DNA from: Pyropia yezoensis
Taxonomy: Eukaryota > Rhodophyta > Bangiophyceae > Bangiales > Bangiaceae
DNA: 64,000 nt
Assembly: GCA_009829735.1 (NCBI GenBank)
Contig: CM020618.1
Coordinates: 32,030,894-32,094,893 of the forward strand
Direction of reading: 5' to 3'
In this document: piece after piece, positions 40,738-52,869 of the stretch
How the letters are laid out: every line of letters starts with the position of its first letter
How positions within the stretch are numbered: the first letter of the stretch is position 1
Program-made: the position numbers and the translations under genes
Notes under the pieces: model-generated
What the model was told of the DNA's origin: nothing
The model's input: the letters and a program-made list of their open reading frames with translations, nothing else
Database searches by the model: none

Positions 40738-43640
40738 ATGGAGGGGGATCGGGCGCGCTTTGTGTGTTTGGTGAGGGCGGTTGTGGGGGTGGTCGACGCG
40801 TTGGGCGGGGCGACGACGACGGCGGAGCGGTTGCGAGTGCTTACAGCTGTCGCCGCCGCGATTCGGGCCAATGAGGGCCCGATTGCGGCGGGCGTACGGG
40901 CCAGTGAGGACGCGATTTCGGCGGGCGTACGGGCCAATGAGGGCGCGATTACGGCGGCCGAACGGGCCAATGAGGGGATGGGGGATGAGCCCATCGCGGT
41001 GTCAGCCGCACTGGCAACCAGGGCTTCTGCGCCTCCCCCGTGTGACAGCGGGATCGCTCCGCCTGGGGGGGGGGCGGCGGACTTTGTCGGCTTCCCTGGG
41101 TCGCCCCCGGGGAGCTCTACCCCGGGGGGCGGCTGGGCTGGCTCCGCCCTGTCTCCCTCTTTGCGGGGGTGTGCCGCGCGGCCTGGCCGGGCGGCGTCGT
41201 GTGGCGGGGGGGGGCGGCTTTGGCTGGCGGGGGGGGTGCCTCTGCTCCCCTTCCGGGTGGTGGCGCGGTGGGTGCGGCTTCCCGGGCGGCGGGCGCCCCG
41301 GCGTCGGGCGGTCTACCTGCTGGCGTGCCCTCTGGTCGTGTGTGCGGTGCTGGCGCGTGTGGCGGGGCGGCTGGGGCGGCTGGGCGCGGCGCGGCGGCGT
41401 CGGCCGGGGTCGGCCGCGTGGGTGTCGCCCGCGGCGCTGCTGCCGCCGGTGTTTGTGGTGCTGCGTGTGCGCGGGGTGCTGCCGGGCTGTGTGGCGGTGC
41501 GGGCCGCGCTGCTGGCGGGGGAGGGACCTCGCTCGGCGGTGGGTGCGGCAGCGGCCTGGGTTGCGCGGCGCCGGCCGGTGTTTGTGCTGTGTGTGGGGCG
41601 GCTGGGGGGGAGGCGGCAGCGGGTCTCGGTGGCGGTCGGCAAGGTGGACGGGGTGGAGCGGGTCAAGGTCTACCTGATCTACCCGTTCTACCGGTACTTC
41701 CTCAAGGTCTTCACGCTCTACCTCGAGGACAAGGACACGGGGGGGGGGGGGAACAAGTGGGCGAGGGTGAGGGGGCGGGTGTGGGGGCGCGTGGGCGAGG
41801 TGCGGCCGGTGGCCGCGCTGTTGCCGCCCCTCTTGCCGCCCCGCGTGACCCCTCGCTGGCGGCTCCGCCTGCAGGCGGGGCTGCCGCCGCCGGGGGGGCA
41901 ACGGGCGGCTGGTTGGCGGCGGTGCAGCGCGGTTTGAGCCACCACGCCCACGCGTCCATGTCACCCACCCTCGCGGGCGGCCAAGGCGGGCTGACAAGAA
42001 CAGGCGGGCGGGACGCCCGCGCCTCTGGCGGTGGTGGGGGTGCTGCTGGGGTGGGTCCTGCGGCTGCGGCTGGTCGTGCCGCCTCGGCGGGCGGGGACTG
42101 TGGCGCTCCTGGTGGCCGTGCTGGTGGAGCTGCTGGGAGGGGTGCTGGGCAGTCTGCTGGCGGGGGGGCTGCGGGCGCCGGACAGGGTGGGGGGCGGGTT
42201 GCTGCCGACGCCGACGCCGACGCCCGCGCCGCCACAGCCGCGGCGGAGCTGTGCCGGGTCCGCCGCCGCACCATCGACGCCCCCACCCTCGAGACAGTGT
42301 ATGTCTCGGGGGTGTCTCGTGACGTCCGTCAGCACCGCATGCGCGCGTTGCTGGCGGACGTCACGGGGGTCGACGCCCACAATTTTGTGGACGTCGACCG
42401 GTTCGGCGCCACCACCGCCGTGACGGTGGTGGCTGCAGCGGCGGACACGTTCCGGCTGGCGGTGGGGAAGGGGCGTGCGGCCACTGTGCTGCGCCTCCTG
42501 CCCGGCGCCGACCCGTGGTCCCCGGCCCTCCTGGGTGCCGCGCGTCGGCGCGGCCTGGATGCTGCGGCCGCGGCCGAGGCGGCGGCCGATTTTTGTCGCC
42601 GCCGCCTCGAGGCCAAGCTGGCCCAGCTCCCCGCCCGTGTGGCCATGCCCCCCCACCTGCGTGCGGCGTTGCATGCCCACATTGAGGGCATGCTTTCGTC
42701 GCACGCACAAAGGGGAGCGGACGCCGTCGCGTCTATCGGCGGAGAGGGGGACCGCCGGCGGCCCCCAAAGACTGGGGCGGCGGCTAAGGAGCCACCTGCC
42801 GTGGCCCCCGCAGGATCGGCCGATGTGGCGGCTAGGGGGCCACCCGCCGAGGCCCCCCCGTGCTCGGGTGTGGCGGGGCCAGCGTCGTTGGGGCTGCGGG
42901 GTGCCGCCGAGGCGGCGGGCATGGAGATCGTGGATGAGCCCGCCGCCTCGGCTGACGGCCTTGCGACCCCCGCCCCCGACCTTGCCGCCACGACGGCCTG
43001 TCCCCCCCCCTCGCCGCCTGCGCCGGGGCCGGGCCCCCCCGCCAAGGGGGTGCCGGCAAACCTGGGCGACGGCATGGATGGCGTCACGCCGGCGGGCGGC
43101 GCCGCCCCGCCTGCGGCCACGCCGACCCAAAAATCCGTGGCTGCCTCGGCGGCCCCTCGGCCCCGACTCCACCTCGGAGGTGGGCCAAAACGTGCCGCCG
43201 TCCCGAGGGCTGCGGCTGGGCTCCCGCCGCTTCCCCCGCCACCCACCAGGCCGCCCCCTGGTGCCGCACGCTCGGCCGCGTTTGCTGCGTCTGTGGCCCT
43301 TCCCCTCGGCGTGGCCGCCCGCAGGCGCGCTGCCACCGACCGCCGGCGGTCCCCTGCAGGCCATGCGCCTGGGCCGGCGCGGCGACAGCGTCCTGCGCTC
43401 GCTGTGTTGCGATTGGGCGACGCACTTGCGTCGCCCATTCGCAAGACGTGCCGCCGCACGCGCGCGGCGAGCGCTGTGGAGCTCGCTGCCCGTAAGAACG
43501 CCGCTCCGGCATCCCCCCCGCCAGAGGGGGGGGGTCGGGCTGCGACGACGGCGATTCTTCCGCCCTCCCTCCCCGCCACCCCTGGGCCATACCGGCCAGG
43601 GGCTGCGGCCCGCGTCAGCGACGAGGGTCACAATGAGTGA
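40738..43640 (+). CDS. R2-like ORF1, copy 4 (one frame change)
   Basis: ATG at 40738 opens MEGDRARFVCLVRAVVGVVD with 11-residue repeats. The RRM-like part (about 42280-42480) is in a second frame, open from 41169 to the stop at 43640. The G run at about 41206-41214 has 9 G here but 10 in copies 2, 3 and 5; one more G would join the frames into a protein of about 967 residues. I therefore regard ORF1 as one gene with an indel in this copy or assembly. Its last codons overlap the ORF2 start. Inferred role: binding of element RNA. Confidence 0.6.
40864..40977 (+). repeat. 33-bp tandem repeats in ORF1 (about 3.5 copies)
   Basis: Units start at 40864, 40897, 40930 and 40963 (partial). They encode an 11-residue repeat of the type RANEGPIAAGV, RASEDAISAGV, RANEGAITAAE. 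The same array occurs in copies 1, 2 and 5. Eleven-residue periodicity suits a long amphipathic helix or coiled coil. Confidence 0.82.
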
Positions 43641-46600
43641 CCCTCTGGGCGCGGGCGGGGGCCCGGGTGCCGACACGGTGCCATCACGCACCGTGCCGGC
43701 TCCCGGCAGGGGGGGGGGCGGCGGTCGACGCGGCGACGTCGGCGAGCGGGGGGGGGGGCGGGCGCTGGTGTGGCCGTGGCCGCCGGCCCCCTGGGCGGCT
43801 CTTTGGCGGCGGAGGCCGCAACGGCCCAGGCGGCGGCGGCAAGCGCTGCGGCGATGGCCACGGCGGAGGAGGCGACGGGAGCGGCGGCGGGGGCACCGAT
43901 GGCGGCAGCGGGGGTGGCGGCGGGCGGCACGGTGCCCCCCGGCGTCTGCCCGGTGGTGGGCTGCCGCGTGGTGCTCCGCGGGGCCGTCGCCGATCGCGCG
44001 GGCCTGGCTCATCTCAGTCAGGCCCACGTGATCGGCGAGGTGCCCGCGGCTACGGCCACGGAGCTGGGGCTGGGCGGGTGCCGCTGGTGCGGGCGGCCGT
44101 ACCGCGCGCAGCGGGGGCCTCGTGGGCGGAGCTCTCTGTCCGCCCATGAGGCTCTCTGCCGCCTCAACCCCCGTCGCCAACGCGCCCGTGTGGTGGCTGC
44201 AGCGGCGCCTGCTGCCGCAGCTGGGGACGGGGGGGACGCGCGCGGCGCAGGTGCGGCACAGGGGGCTGCTGCGGCGGGGGAAGGGCACACGCTGTTTGCG
44301 GCCGACCCCCCCGCCTGGGTGGCGGCGCGGGCCGACTTCCTGCGCCGCGCGGCGCCGACAGCGGCCGATTGGTCGCCTCTCGTGGCGTCTGGCGCCCGCA
44401 CGGTGGCGCACGTGCCGGCGGCACTGCTGGGCGCCTGGAGGGTGCTTGCGGCGGACGCCCTGGACTGGGTCCGCCGCGAGCCGGAGCAACAGCACGCCTG
44501 GCTGTGGCTGCTGCTGCTGCCCTCCCTCCTCCTCCACGTCCCTGCTGTGGCGCCTGCAACCGCGCCCGACGCGCCACTGCCGCCGCTCACCCACCACGTG
44601 CGTGCCGAGGCGGTGCTGAACGGCGAGTTCAGCACCGCCCTGGCCGACCGCAATGCGGGGGTGTGGCGGCCGTCGTGGCGGCGGCGCTTGGACGGCCGGC
44701 GGAGGGTGGTGCGCGGGGGGGACCAGGCGGCGACTGGGCTGGCGCCATCCCAGCGGCGGGCGCTGCGCCTGGTGCGGGCCGGCCGGCTGAGTGCCGCCGC
44801 CCGAGCCCTGGTGGCCGACGAGCCGGCGCCGCACAGCGCCGCCGTGTGGCGGAAGGCGCTCCTCCTCTTCCCTCCCGCCGCGTCTGCACCTACCTCCGCC
44901 GCGTCGGTGGAGGCCGAGTTTGGCGACCTTCTCGCCGACGCGGCGGATTTTGGCGACGCCGCCACGGTGCCGCGGGGGGTGACGCGGGAGGCGGTGACAG
45001 ATGCCATCCGCAGAGCCCCCCGGGGCGCAGCGCCGGGCCCGTCTGGCCTGCGGGTCGAGCACCTGTGGGCGCTGGAGGGGGGGGGGCAGGACGCGCTGGT
45101 GGGGGTGTTGGAGCTGCTGGTGTCGGAGGCGGCGGTCACACGCGTGCCCGCCGCGGCGGCGCACGCCCTCGCTGGCGCGGACCTCCTGCTCCTGGCCAAG
45201 CCGGGGGGGGTCGGACCGGACGGGCTGCCCGGGCTTCGGCCCATCGGCATGCCCGAGACCCTCCGCAAGCTGGCGGCGTCGGCACTGGCGGCGACGGTGC
45301 GCGGGGCCGCGGCAGAGCTGATGGCGCCGGCGCAGCTGGGGGTGGGGGTGCCGAGCGCGTGTGAGCGGCTCGTGCACGAGCTGGAGGCACACCTCGCCCA
45401 CCACCCCCAGCATGCGGTAGTCCAGCTGGACTACCGCAACGCCTTCAACCTGGTGTCGCGGGCGGCCGCCGCAGCCGTACTGCGCCGCGCCCTCCCCCCC
45501 CTCGCCCCATACCTGGAATGGGTGTATGGGGGGGAGGAGGCGCCGACGGTGTACGGCTGGGCGGCCGCGGCGGAGGGAGCGGGCGAGAGCGGTGGGGCTG
45601 ACGACGGCGGCGACGATGGCGGCGGCGACGGCGGCGACGATGGCGGCGGCAACGGCGGGGATGCTGGCGGCGGCGACGGCGGGGACAATGGCGACGGCGA
45701 CGGCGGCGACGGTGCGGCCCCGGTGGCAGACGGTCCCCCCCCTCTGCCTGTACCGCTCCCCCCACCACCGCCCACCCGTTTTGCGCTGCGGGCCGAGCGG
45801 GGCGCGCAGCAGGGCGACCCGCTCGGCCCGCTGCTGCACGCGGCCGCCCTGTGGCTGGTCCTGCGGCGTCTGCGGGACGGCCACCCCGGCGTGCTCGTCC
45901 GCGCTTTCCACGATGACGTGGTCGCGGCGGGCACGCCGGAGGACCTGGCGGCCGTCATGGCTGACGCGGCCACGGTGGGGGCCAGCGTGGACGCGGAGCT
46001 GGCCCCCGCCAAGTGCACCGGCTGGTCGCCGGCTGGTGCGGCGGCACCGCCGGGGTGGGGGGGGAAGTGGGCCGCCGAGGGGGTGGTGCAGTTCTCCGTT
46101 CCCCTCGGCGGCGCCGCCTTTGTGTCGGCAGGCGTTGACGGCCTCGTGGCCGACCAGCGCCGCCTGGTGGCGGCCATTGCGGCCCTGCCAGCGGAGGAGC
46201 TGCAGTCGCAGCTCCTCCTGCTGCGCCTGTGCGCGGGGCCGCGCGCCAACTACTGGCTGCGCTGCCTCCCGCTGGAGGCCGGCGCGCGGCTGGCTGCGGC
46301 GGTCGACGCCGACGCCAAGGCTGCCCTGGGGGGGATGCTGTGCGACGCACGCGACAGCACCGCCACCCGTGAGGCGGTGCTGGAGCGTGCGGCACTCCCC
46401 CCCGCCATGGGCGGTCTGGGCGTCGGCAGCCGCACGCGGGTGGTGCCCGCCGCCCTGCTGGCGTCGTGGGTGGACGCGCTGCGGGCGGGGGCGGCGTACT
46501 CCCCCACGCTGCGCGCCACGGCGGACGGCCTCCTGGCGGTGCCGCGTGTTGCGGCCGACGGTGGGCCGCTGCCGCCCGCCGCCGCTGCTGCGACGGCCAG

Positions 46601-47887
46601 GAGTGGGCCGGCGGCCGGGGGGCCGACGGGGGCAGGCGGTGGGGGGCCCGCGGGTGACTCGCCGGCGGGTGCGCGGCCACCACCGCTCCCCGACCCCGAC
46701 CCCAGCGCGCCTGCTGCCGGCGCTCTCCGGCAGGCCCTCCTGGGCCTGCTGGCGGCCCACGAGGCGCACTGCGCGGCCCCTGCCAGCGGCCTGTTGTGGT
46801 CGCTGGCGAGGGGGGGGCCGAACGCGGCGGTCGATGAGGCCGCCGACCCTCTGGCCCCTCCCCTGCCGCCCCCCCCCCACTACCCCGAGTACAGCGCCGG
46901 TGCGACCGACAGCACCTCGGCCGACAGGCCACACAGCCCGGCGCTGTACTCGCCACCCACGTGGCAGTCTCTCCTGGGGGGGGAGGCACCGGCAGCGCAG
47001 CGGGACTTGTCCCGCCCCGCCCATGCCGCCGCCCGCGCGCGCATCTACGCCGAGCTATCGCTCTGGCGGCGCGCGGGCATGGCGGCATGCCAGGGGGGTG
47101 GGGCGGCTCGCTGGCTGTCGGCGCTGCCGACGCTGGGGACCACCGGGACCACAATGCACGGCGCCGGCATGCGGGCGGCGGCTCGGCTGTGGCTGGGCGC
47201 GCCGCCGCGGTCCGTACCGCCGGCGCCCCGCTGTCGCTGCGGCCGCGACGCGGACGCGGACGGGCGGCACTTCCTGTCGGCGTGCCCGGAGCAGTCCTCC
47301 GGGCACGCGCGCCTCCACCACCACCTGGTGCACCTGGTGGCCGAGGCGCTGCGCCGCACGCCCTCGTGGGGGGGGGTGGAGGTGGAGGCTGTGGTGGACC
47401 GCGGTCGGGGCGCGCTTCGCCCCGACCTGCGCGCCACGCACGCCTCGTCGGGGGCGGTGGTGTGGGCGGACGCGTCGGTGACGGCGCCATTTGGCCCCCG
47501 CACCACCGCCCCGACTGCCGCCAGCCCCCTGCGGGCTGTTGCGGCCGAGACGCGGGAGAGGGACAAGGTGGCAAAGTATGCCACCTCCCTCCCCGGGCCG
47601 GCCGCCTCCCACACCTTCACACCGTTGGTGTGGGAGGCGTTTGGGCGCATCGGCCCCGCCACCGCCAAGTGGCTGGGAGGGGCCATGCGGGGACCGGCCC
47701 TTGCGGGGGTGCGGTCCACCCTGCTGACCCGGGTGTCTGTTGCTTTGTGGCGGTCCCACTCCCGCGCTGTGTCTCTTGGGTACAGCCGGTGCTTTGGGAC
47801 TGGGGGGAGGTCCCGGCGGGGGACGTGGGGGGGCCACTTGGCCCGCGTGATCACTTTGTGAGGGTGGGTGAGAGAATTGGGGAGTAG
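43633..47887 (+). CDS. R2-like ORF2, copy 4 (two small frame differences from copy 3)
   Basis: Same domains as copy 3. The G run near 43748-43758 has 11 G against 12, so the ATG frame is lost about 40 codons in; from there the frame is open to 47861. A one-G loss near 47803 replaces the last 25 residues. The zinc fingers, RT motifs (LDYRNAFN, QGDPLGP, FHDD) and endonuclease motif (RPDL, ADASV, KVAKY) are all in one frame. Whether the G-run differences are real or sequencing errors cannot be told here. Confidence 0.75.
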
Positions 47888-47932
47888 TCATTGGGTGTCA
47901 GGGGGAGTTGATCCTCGGACCGCCAATTAAAC

Positions 47933-48012
47933 TAGTATAGTGGTCAGTATGCCCGCCTGTCACGCGGGAGACCCGGGTTCAATTGGTTCCTCTGACGTTC
48001 CCGGTGGGAGAG
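47933..48012 (+). pseudogene. 5'-truncated tRNA-Asp between copies 4 and 5
   Basis: Identical to the segment at 28592, with the same junction to the element 3' end and the same T-loop insertion. Confidence 0.8.
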
Positions 48013-48092
48013 TGCTCGTTTTTTCGCGGTAGGACGGTGGGGGGGGGTGCGGGTCACCCCCCCATCGCTTTTCTGGGCCGCGGGAGGGCGGT

Positions 48093-50994
48093 ATGGAGGG
48101 GGATCGGGCGCGCTTTGTGTGTTTGGTGAGGGCGGTTGTGGGGTGGTCGACGCGTTGGGCGGGGCGACGACGACGGCGGAGCGGTTGCGAGTGCTTACAG
48201 CTGTCGCCGCCGCGATTCGGGCCAATGAGGGCCCGATTGCGGCGGGCGTACGGGCCAGTGAGGACGCGATTTCGGCGGGCGTACGGGCCAATGAGGGCGC
48301 GATTACGGCGGCCGAACGGGCCAATGAGGGGATGGGGGATGAGCCCATCGCGGTGTCAGCCGCACTGGCAACCAGGGCTTCTGCGCCTCCCCCGTGTGAC
48401 AGCGGGATCGCTCCGCCTGGGGGGGGGGCGGCGGACTTTGTCGGCTTCCCTGGGTCGCCCCCGGGGAGCTCTACCCCGGGGGGCGGCTGGGCTGGCTCCG
48501 CCCTGTCTCCCTCTTTGCGGGGGTGTGCCGCGCGGCCTGGCCGGGCGGCGTCGTGTGGCGGGGGGGGGGCGGCTTTGGCTGGCGGGGGGGGTGCCTCTGC
48601 TCCCCTTCCGGGTGGTGGCGCGGTGGGTGCGGCTTCCCGGGCGGCGGGCGCCCCGGCGTCGGGCGGTCTACCTGCTGGCGTGCCCTCTGGTCGTGTGTGC
48701 GGTGCTGGCGCGTGTGGCGGGGCGGCTGGGGCGGCTGGGCGCGGCGCGGCGGCGTCGGCCGGGGTCGGCCGCGTGGGTGTCGCCCGCGGCGCTGCTGCCG
48801 CCGGTGTTTGTGGTGCTGCGTGTGCGCGGGGTGCTGCCGGGCTGTGTGGCGGTGCGGGCCGCGCTGCTGGCGGGGGAGGGACCTCGCTCGGCGGTGGGTG
48901 CGGCAGCGGCCTGGGTTGCGCGGCGCCGGCCGGTGTTTGTGCTGTGTGTGGGGCGGCTGGGGGGGAGGCGGCAGCGGGTCTCGGTGGCGGTCGGCAAGGT
49001 GGACGGGGTGGAGCGGGTCAAGGTCTACCTGATCTACCCGTTCTACCGGTACTTCCTCAAGGTCTTCACGCTCTACCTCGAGGACAAGGACACGGGGGGG
49101 GGGGGAACAAGTGGGCGAGGGTGAGGGGGCGGGTGTGGGGGCGCGTGGGCGAGGTGCGGCCGGTGGCCGCGCTGTTGCCGCCCCTCTTGCCGCCCCGCGT
49201 GACCCCTCGCTGGCGGCTCCGCCTGCAGGCGGGGCTGCCGCCGCCGGGGGGGCAACGGGCGGCTGGTTGGCGGCGGTGCAGCGCGGTTTGAGCCACCACG
49301 CCCACGCGTCCATGTCACCCACCCTCGCGGGCGGCCAAGGCGGGCTGACAAGAACAGGCGGGCGGGACGCCCGCGCCTCTGGCGGTGGTGGGGGTGCTGC
49401 TGGGGTGGGTCCTGCGGCTGCGGCTGGTCGTGCCGCCTCGGCGGGCGGGGACTGTGGCGCTCCTGGTGGCCGTGCTGGTGGAGCTGCTGGGAGGGGTGCT
49501 GGGCAGTCTGCTGGCGGGGGGGCTGCGGGCGCCGGACAGGGTGGGGGGCGGGTTGCTGCCGACGCCGACGCCGACGCCCGCGCCGCCACAGCCGCGGCGG
49601 AGCTGTGCCGGGTCCGCCGCCGCACCATCGACGCCCCCACCCTCGAGACAGTGTATGTCTCGGGGGTGTCTCGTGACGTCCGTCAGCACCGCATGCGCGC
49701 GTTGCTGGCGGACGTCACGGGGGTCGACGCCCACAATTTTGTGGACGTCGACCGGTTCGGCGCCACCACCGCCGTGACGGTGGTGGCTGCAGCGGCGGAC
49801 ACGTTCCGGCTGGCGGTGGGGAAGGGGCGTGCGGCCACTGTGCTGCGCCTCCTGCCCGGCGCCGACCCGTGGTCCCCGGCCCTCCTGGGTGCCGCGCGTC
49901 GGCGCGGCCTGGATGCTGCGGCCGCGGCCGAGGCGGCGGCCGATTTTTGTCGCCGCCGCCTCGAGGCCAAGCTGGCCCAGCTCCCCGCCCGTGTGGCCAT
50001 GCCCCCCCACCTGCGTGCGGCGTTGCATGCCCACATTGAGGGCATGCTTTCGTCGCACGCACAAAGGGGAGCGGACGCCGTCGCGTCTATCGGCGGAGAG
50101 GGGGACCGCCGGCGGCCCCCAAAGACTGGGGCGGCGGCTAAGGAGCCACCTGCCGTGGCCCCCGCAGGATCGGCCGATGTGGCGGCTAGGGGGCCACCCG
50201 CCGAGGCCCCCCCGTGCTCGGGTGTGGCGGGGCCAGCGTCGTTGGGGCTGCGGGGTGCCGCCGAGGCGGCGGGCATGGAGATCGTGGATGAGCCCGCCGC
50301 CTCGGCTGACGGCCTTGCGACCCCCGCCCCCGACCTTGCCGCCACGACGGCCTGTCCCCCCCCCTCGCCGCCTGCGCCGGGGCCGGGCCCCCCCGCCAAG
50401 GGGGTGCCGGCAAACCTGGGCGACGGCATGGATGGCGTCACGCCGGCGGGCGGCGCCGCCCCGCCTGCGGCCACGCCGACCCAAAAATCCGTGGCTGCCT
50501 CGGCGGCCCCTCGGCCCCGACTCCACCTCGGAGGTGGGCCAAAACGTGCCGCCGTCCCGAGGGCTGCGGCTGGGCTCCCGCCGCTTCCCCCGCCACCCAC
50601 CAGGCCGCCCCCTGGTGCCGCACGCTCGGCCGCGTTTGCTGCGTCTGTGGCCCTTCCCTCGGCGTGGCCGCCCGCAGGCGCGCTGCCACCGACCGCCGGC
50701 GGTCCCCTGCAGGCCATGCGCCTGGGCCGGCGCGGGCGACAGCGTCCTGCGCTCGCTGTGTTGCGATTGGGCGACGCACTTGCGTCGCCCATTCGCAAGA
50801 CGTGCCGCCGCACGCGCGCGGCGAGCGCTGTGGAGCTCGCTGCCCGTAAGAACGCCGCTCCGGCATCCCCCCCGCCAGAGGGGGGGGGTCGGGGCTGCGA
50901 CGACGGCGATTCTTCCGCCCTCCCTCCCGCCACCCCTGGGCCATACCGGCCAGGGGCTGCGGCCCGCGTCAGCGACGAGGGTCACAATGAGTGA
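48093..50994 (+). pseudogene. R2-like ORF1, copy 5 (frameshifted)
   Basis: The start and 11-residue repeats are present, but one G is missing near 48141 (TGTGGGGTGG instead of TGTGGGGGTGG), which shifts the frame. The RRM-like part is open in the frame that ends at 50994. A small change near 50660-50740 alters the tail locally. Confidence 0.68.
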
Positions 50995-52369
50995 CCCTCT
51001 GGGCGCGGGCGGGGGCCCGGGTGCCGACACGGTGCCATCACGCACCGTGCCGGCTCCCGGCAGGGGGGGGGCGGCGGTCGACGCGGCGGACGTCGGCGAG
51101 CGGGGGGGGGGGGCGGGCGCTGGTGTGGCCGTGGCCGGCCGGCCCCCTGGGCGGCTCTTTGGCGGCGGAGGCCGCCAACGCCCAGGCGGCGGCGGCAAGC
51201 GCTGCGGCGATGGCCACGGCCCGGAGGAGGCGACGGGAGCGGCGGCGGGGGCCACCGATGGCGGGCAGCGGGGGTGGCGGCGGGCGGCACGGTGCCCCCG
51301 GCGTCTGCCCGGTGGTGGGCTGCCGCGTGGTGCTCCGCGGGGCCGTCGCCGATCGCGCGGGCCTGGCTCATCTCAGTCAGGCCCACGTGATCGGCGAGGT
51401 GCCCGCGGCTACGGCCACGGAGCTGGGGCTGGGCGGGTGCCGCTGGTGCGGGCGGCCGTACCGCGCGCAGCGGGGGCCTCGTGGGCGGAGCTCTCTCTGT
51501 CCGCCCATGAGGCTCTCTGCCGCCTCAACCCCCGTCGCCAACGCGCCCGTGTGGTGGCTGCAGCGGCGCCTGCTGCCGCAGCTGGGGACGGGGGGGGACG
51601 CGCGCGGCGCAGGTGCGGCACAGGGGGCTGCTGCGGCGGGGGAAGGGCACACGCTGTTTGCGGCCGACCCCCCGCCTGGGTGGCGGCGCGGGCCGACTTC
51701 CTGCGCCGCGCGGCGCCGACAGCGGCCGATTGGTCGCCTCTCGTGGCGTCTGGCGCCCGCACGGTGGCGCACGTGCCGGCGGCACTGCTGGGCGCCTGGA
51801 GGGTGCTTGCGGCGGACGCCCTGGACTGGGTCCGCCGCGAGCCGGAGCAACAGCACGCCTGGCTGTGGCTGCTGCTGCTGCCCTCCCTCCTCCTCCACGT
51901 CCCTGCTGTGGCGCCTGCAACCGCGCCCGACGCGCCACTGCCGCCGCTCACCCACCACGTGCGTGCCGAGGCGGTGCTGAACGGCGAGTTCAGCACCGCC
52001 CTGGCCGACCGCAATGCGGGGGTGTGGCGGCCGTCGTGGCGGCGGCGCTTGGACGGCCGGCGGAGGGTGGTGCGCGGGGGGGACCAGGCGGCGACTGGGC
52101 TGGCGCCATCCCAGCGGCGGGCGCTGCGCCTGGTGCGGGCCGGCCGGCTGAGTGCCGCCGCCCGAGCCCTGGTGGCCGACGAGCCGGCGCCGCACAGCGC
52201 CGCCGTGTGGCGGAAGGCGCTCCTCCTCTTCCCTCCCGCCGCGTCTGCACCTACCTCCGCCGCGTCGGTGGAGGCCGAGTTTGGCGACCTTCTCGCCGAC
52301 GCGGCGGATTTTGGCGACGCCGCCACGGTGCCGCGGGGGGTGACGCGGGAGGCGGTGACAGATGCCATC
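50987..52369 (+). pseudogene. R2-like ORF2, copy 5 (frameshifted, truncated by gap)
   Basis: Zinc-finger region and the start of the RT-upstream region are present. Clustered one-base differences at 51090-51300 and 51490-51680 break the frame; this density is unlike the rest of the copy and may be low-quality sequence. Truncated at the gap. Confidence 0.65.
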
Positions 52370-52869
52370 NNNNNNNNNNNNNNNNNNNNNNNNNNNNNNN
52401 NNNNNNNNNNNNNNNNNNNNNNNNNNNNNNNNNNNNNNNNNNNNNNNNNNNNNNNNNNNNNNNNNNNNNNNNNNNNNNNNNNNNNNNNNNNNNNNNNNNN
52501 NNNNNNNNNNNNNNNNNNNNNNNNNNNNNNNNNNNNNNNNNNNNNNNNNNNNNNNNNNNNNNNNNNNNNNNNNNNNNNNNNNNNNNNNNNNNNNNNNNNN
52601 NNNNNNNNNNNNNNNNNNNNNNNNNNNNNNNNNNNNNNNNNNNNNNNNNNNNNNNNNNNNNNNNNNNNNNNNNNNNNNNNNNNNNNNNNNNNNNNNNNNN
52701 NNNNNNNNNNNNNNNNNNNNNNNNNNNNNNNNNNNNNNNNNNNNNNNNNNNNNNNNNNNNNNNNNNNNNNNNNNNNNNNNNNNNNNNNNNNNNNNNNNNN
52801 NNNNNNNNNNNNNNNNNNNNNNNNNNNNNNNNNNNNNNNNNNNNNNNNNNNNNNNNNNNNNNNNNNNNN
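52370..52869. other. Assembly gap of exactly 500 N between array and chromovirus
   Basis: The gap hides the right end of the tRNA-Asp/R2-like array and most of the 3' LTR of the chromovirus. Confidence 0.97.

Larger units (their letters stand above)
40578..47932 (+). mobile_element. R2-like non-LTR retrotransposon unit, copy 4 (complete)
   Basis: Complete unit of 7355 bp between two identical junctions. Nearly identical to copy 3 over their overlap apart from homopolymer differences. It is the only unit here that is both complete and close to the consensus. Confidence 0.9.
47933..52369 (+). mobile_element. R2-like non-LTR retrotransposon unit, copy 5 (cut by gap)
   Basis: About 4.4 kb of the unit before the gap at 52370. 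The right edge of the array and its downstream flank are not seen. Confidence 0.85.

Noticed and set aside
41961-47024. Very long open frame (1687 codons) on the minus strand across copies 4 ORF1 and ORF2
   Set aside because: A GC-rich shadow of ORF1/ORF2: no domain, repeated in each unit, and the plus strand carries clear RT and endonuclease motifs.
28592-48012. Internal tRNA-Asp copies as functional genes
   Set aside because: Their 5' acceptor strand is replaced by ATTAAAC, which does not pair with TGGGAGA.
21232-52369. Bacterial or viral origin of the GC-rich array
   Set aside because: RT and endonuclease motifs, tRNA-Asp junctions and neighbouring Harbinger, Tigger and chromovirus elements are all eukaryotic.
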